NCBI GenBank assembly: GCA_005776545.1
Contig: SXOY01000330.1
Location: 1-7,176 of the forward strand
DNA length: 7,176 nt
Reading direction: 5' to 3'
Origin: Planctomycetia bacterium
GTDB lineage: Bacteria > Planctomycetota > Phycisphaerae > Phycisphaerales > UBA1924
Positions 6,229-7,176 of this stretch are shown piece after piece. Both the position numbers and the translations under genes were made by a program. A model generated the notes under the pieces. It did not search any database and was not told the origin of the DNA. It saw only the letters and a program-made list of their open reading frames with translations. Positions within the stretch are counted from its first letter, which is position 1. The number at the start of each line of letters is the position of its first letter.

Positions 6229-7176
6229 ATGAAGGCAACTTGTATCCTCGGCATTGGATTGGCGACGTTGTGCATCGGAACGGTATCGGCGGATGACAGA
6301 CCCGGGCACTCGACCCACGGCTCAGCATTTGACACCGGACTGCGGCAGAAGCCGTGGCACATGGACGGGATTGGACAGACGCACTTTGCGGTGACTTCAA
6401 AAGTGCCCGAAGTACAGAAGTGGTTTGATCAGGGAAACACGCTGCTGCACTCGTTTTGGTTTGAGGAGGCAGAGCGGAGTTTCCGTTGGTGCCTCAAGCT
6501 GGATCCAGATTGTGCGATGGCGTACTGGGGATTGGCGGCGACCAGTTTGAATTGGTTTTCTGATGGGACGTTGGAAGCGCCGGGGTCGAAGCGCGGGCTG
6601 GACTTTTTGAAAGATGCGGTGCGGCGGAAGGCGTCCGCTTCGCCGCGGGAGCAGATGTATATTGAGGCATGGGATAAGGCGTTTACCGGAGAGTCGAATG
6701 GACGTTCGGGTGCACTTGCGAAAGAGCTTCTGAAAATCGTGCTTGCCTATCCGGAAGATGTGGAAGCCAAAGCTCTGTATGCGCTCTACAACATCGAATC
6801 GCAGATGTCTCTTGGCGTTGAGGGTGTGATTGAGCAGGTGTTGAAGGCGGAGCCAAATCACCCCGGCGCGCATCACTATCGGATACACAACTGGGATGGA
6901 ATTGCAACTGAGCAGGCGTTGGAAAGCTGCCGCATGTATGGGGTGATTGCGCCAAATGTCGGACATTCCAATCACATGCCTGGCCACAACTACACCAAGC
7001 TGGGGATGTGGAAAGAGGCCGCGATTTCGATGGATAGTGCCACGCGAGTGGAACTGAAGTACATGAATGAGCGGCTTGCGTTGCCCTATGAAACATGGAA
7101 TTTCGCGCATAATCGAAACTACCTGAGTTACATTCAGGAGCAACTGGGGATGGAGAAGGCTTCGCTGGATGGAGCG
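6229..7176 (+). CDS. Exported TPR-family protein with conserved His motifs (3' end beyond window)
   Basis: Open reading frame of 316 codons with no stop before the right edge, so the gene is partial. Residues 1-21 form a signal peptide (Lys2, hydrophobic core ILGIGLATLCIG, cleavage after VSA), so the product is probably periplasmic or secreted. Residues about 60-105 are TPR-like: VQKWFDQGNTLLHSFWFEEA, then LDPDCAMAYWGLA. Downstream come the family signatures HPGAHHYRIHNWDG (211-224), YGVIAPNVGHSNHMPGH (237-253), a second TPR-like stretch LGMWKEAA, and FAHNRNYL (292-299). These belong to a widespread family annotated only as tetratricopeptide repeat protein, whose members share HPG..HY.IH..D and H...HMP.H. 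The clustered His and Asp residues could bind metal or form an active site, but no biochemical role is known to me. The gene follows the kinase by 44 bases without a terminator and is probably in its operon. Confidence 0.85.
   Translation, partial: MKATCILGIGLATLCIGTVSADDRPGHSTHGSAFDTGLRQKPWHMDGIGQTHFAVTSKVPEVQKWFDQGNTLLHSFWFEEAERSFRWCLKLDPDCAMAYWGLAATSLNWFSDGTLEAPGSKRGLDFLKDAVRRKASASPREQMYIEAWDKAFTGESNGRSGALAKELLKIVLAYPEDVEAKALYALYNIESQMSLGVEGVIEQVLKAEPNHPGAHHYRIHNWDGIATEQALESCRMYGVIAPNVGHSNHMPGHNYTKLGMWKEAAISMDSATRVELKYMNERLALPYETWNFAHNRNYLSYIQEQLGMEKASLDGA

Noticed and set aside
6271..6273. Cys15 in the signal peptide as a lipoprotein lipobox
   Set aside because: The residues before it are Ala-Thr-Leu, which do not fit a lipobox; VSA at residues 19-21 fits signal peptidase I better.
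6397..7143. Minus-strand open frame of 248 codons
   Set aside because: Opposite a plus-strand frame that has a signal peptide, ribosome binding site and clear family motifs. The minus product is His/Arg-rich without domain features.

Overview
The window looks like chromosomal DNA of a planctomycete-type bacterium (Planctomycetota, possibly Phycisphaerae). This is inferred from family content, not from a marker gene. A short ECF sigma factor of the type linked to Ser/Thr kinases sits directly upstream of a very large membrane-anchored Ser/Thr kinase with a C-terminal tetratricopeptide (TPR) array, an arrangement characteristic of that phylum. The kinase's activation segment and the region after its catalytic domain also read like the planctomycete kinase-TPR family.

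Layout. Positions 15-1886 (minus strand) encode a 623-residue signalling protein: an N-terminal receiver domain with an altered acidic pocket, a Pro/Ala/Ser/Thr-rich linker, an HDOD domain and an unassigned C-terminal region. A 306-base divergent intergenic region (1887-2192) follows. Then, all on the plus strand and closely spaced, come an ECF sigma factor (2193-2786), the transmembrane kinase-TPR protein (2837-6184), and the start of an exported TPR-family protein (6229 to the right edge, still open). The gaps are 50 and 44 bases and show no terminator-like hairpin, so these three genes are probably one operon.

How they may work together (inference). The kinase has a cytoplasmic catalytic domain, one membrane segment, and 11 consecutive TPR units of exactly 42 residues that the positive-inside rule places outside the cytoplasm. 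The next gene encodes a protein with a signal peptide and a TPR-like fold. A reasonable model is that the extracytoplasmic TPR array senses a protein or envelope state, the kinase passes the signal inside, and the co-encoded ECF sigma factor is the transcriptional output. The exported protein would be either a partner of the sensor or an effector. The divergent receiver-HDOD gene is another regulator and need not belong to the same circuit.

No RNA genes, mobile elements, CRISPR arrays or attachment sites were recognised. The cassette type is known; the parts that look less described are the exported His-motif TPR protein next to the kinase, the degenerate receiver pocket, and the C-terminal region of the HDOD protein.
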